Part shown: piece by piece, positions 31,979 through 32,029 of the stretch
Layout of the letters: each line of letters opens with the position of its first letter
Numbering within the stretch: position 1 is the stretch's first letter
Assembly: GCA_027622355.1 (NCBI GenBank)
Contig: JAQBZT010000002.1
Span: forward strand, 1-32,029
DNA: 32,029 bases
Source: a bacterium
GTDB taxonomy: Bacteria; UBA8248
Direction of reading: 5' to 3'
Made by a program: the position numbers and the translations under genes
The notes under the pieces: model-generated
Told to the model about the DNA's origin: nothing
Database searches by the model: none
The model's input: only the letters and a program-made list of their open reading frames with translations

Positions 31979-32029
31979 CTTTTCTTTCTCCCCCTTGCAG
32001 TAAGTTAAGGCCGCTGCGCTTTGTTTTTT

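Overview
The window is a GC-rich bacterial chromosome segment with tightly packed genes. No rRNA, tRNA or CRISPR array was seen. Taxonomy can only be guessed. Pol IV, LexA, UvrA, RlmD, BipA/TypA and two outer-membrane-type lipoproteins indicate a Gram-negative-type cell. The abundance of acyl-CoA, flavin monooxygenase, cupin and IclR-regulated catabolic genes recalls uncultivated deltaproteobacteria-like, Tectomicrobia-like or Nitrospinota-like lineages. That placement is an inference from gene style, not from a marker gene.

Layout. 1-435: 3' part of a BON-domain gene interrupted by an in-frame TAG. 470-3274: a luciferase-like flavin monooxygenase converging without a gap on typA. 3416-5038: an acyl-CoA ligase on the minus strand, divergent from a plus-strand run of two tandemly duplicated cupins, an EamA transporter and a metallo-beta-lactamase-fold hydrolase (5295-7890). 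8051-8965: a PAC2-family protein, followed by a decayed C-terminal scrap of a molybdenum hydroxylase. 9525-17552: a long plus-strand series headed by an IclR regulator: a DapA-like aldolase/lyase, an acyl-CoA dehydrogenase, a sugar-phosphate nucleotidyltransferase, a gamma-glutamyltransferase-like hydrolase, an exported NAGPA/DUF2233 protein, a twin-CBS protein and an atypical SDR. 17556-18086: a small lipoprotein divergent from uvrA (18209-21085). uvrA is followed by an alpha/beta hydrolase with an orphan reading-frame tail, and then by a second EamA transporter. 23522-26814: a minus-strand rlmD-lexA-dinB operon, placing the SOS repressor beside the error-prone polymerase. 26972-28297: a large lipoprotein.

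The most distinctive region is 28731-31450. It is strikingly AT-rich (about 35% GC in a 60-base sample I counted) and holds two translationally coupled genes: a DNA cytosine-5 methyltransferase and a MORC-like GHKL ATPase (Bergerat fold). This pairing matches the class of restriction-modification-associated MORC/MutL-like ATPases and is the best candidate for an under-described defence system. No nuclease domain was recognised in either protein or nearby. On one side, about 200 bp away, lies a MITE-like element (28390-28531) with perfect 11-bp terminal inverted repeats, a nested palindrome and an 8-bp near-perfect target duplication. On the other side chromosomal GC content resumes with a cupin gene (31628-31978).

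Several regulatory candidates can be read directly: promoter-like pairs before typA, the PAC2 gene, uvrA and the 441-residue lipoprotein; a GC hairpin at the predicted 5' end of the typA mRNA; a perfect 12+12 bp AT palindrome upstream of the rlmD-lexA-dinB operon; and a 17-bp tandem repeat running into the ribosome-binding site of the DapA-like gene. All were judged by eye.
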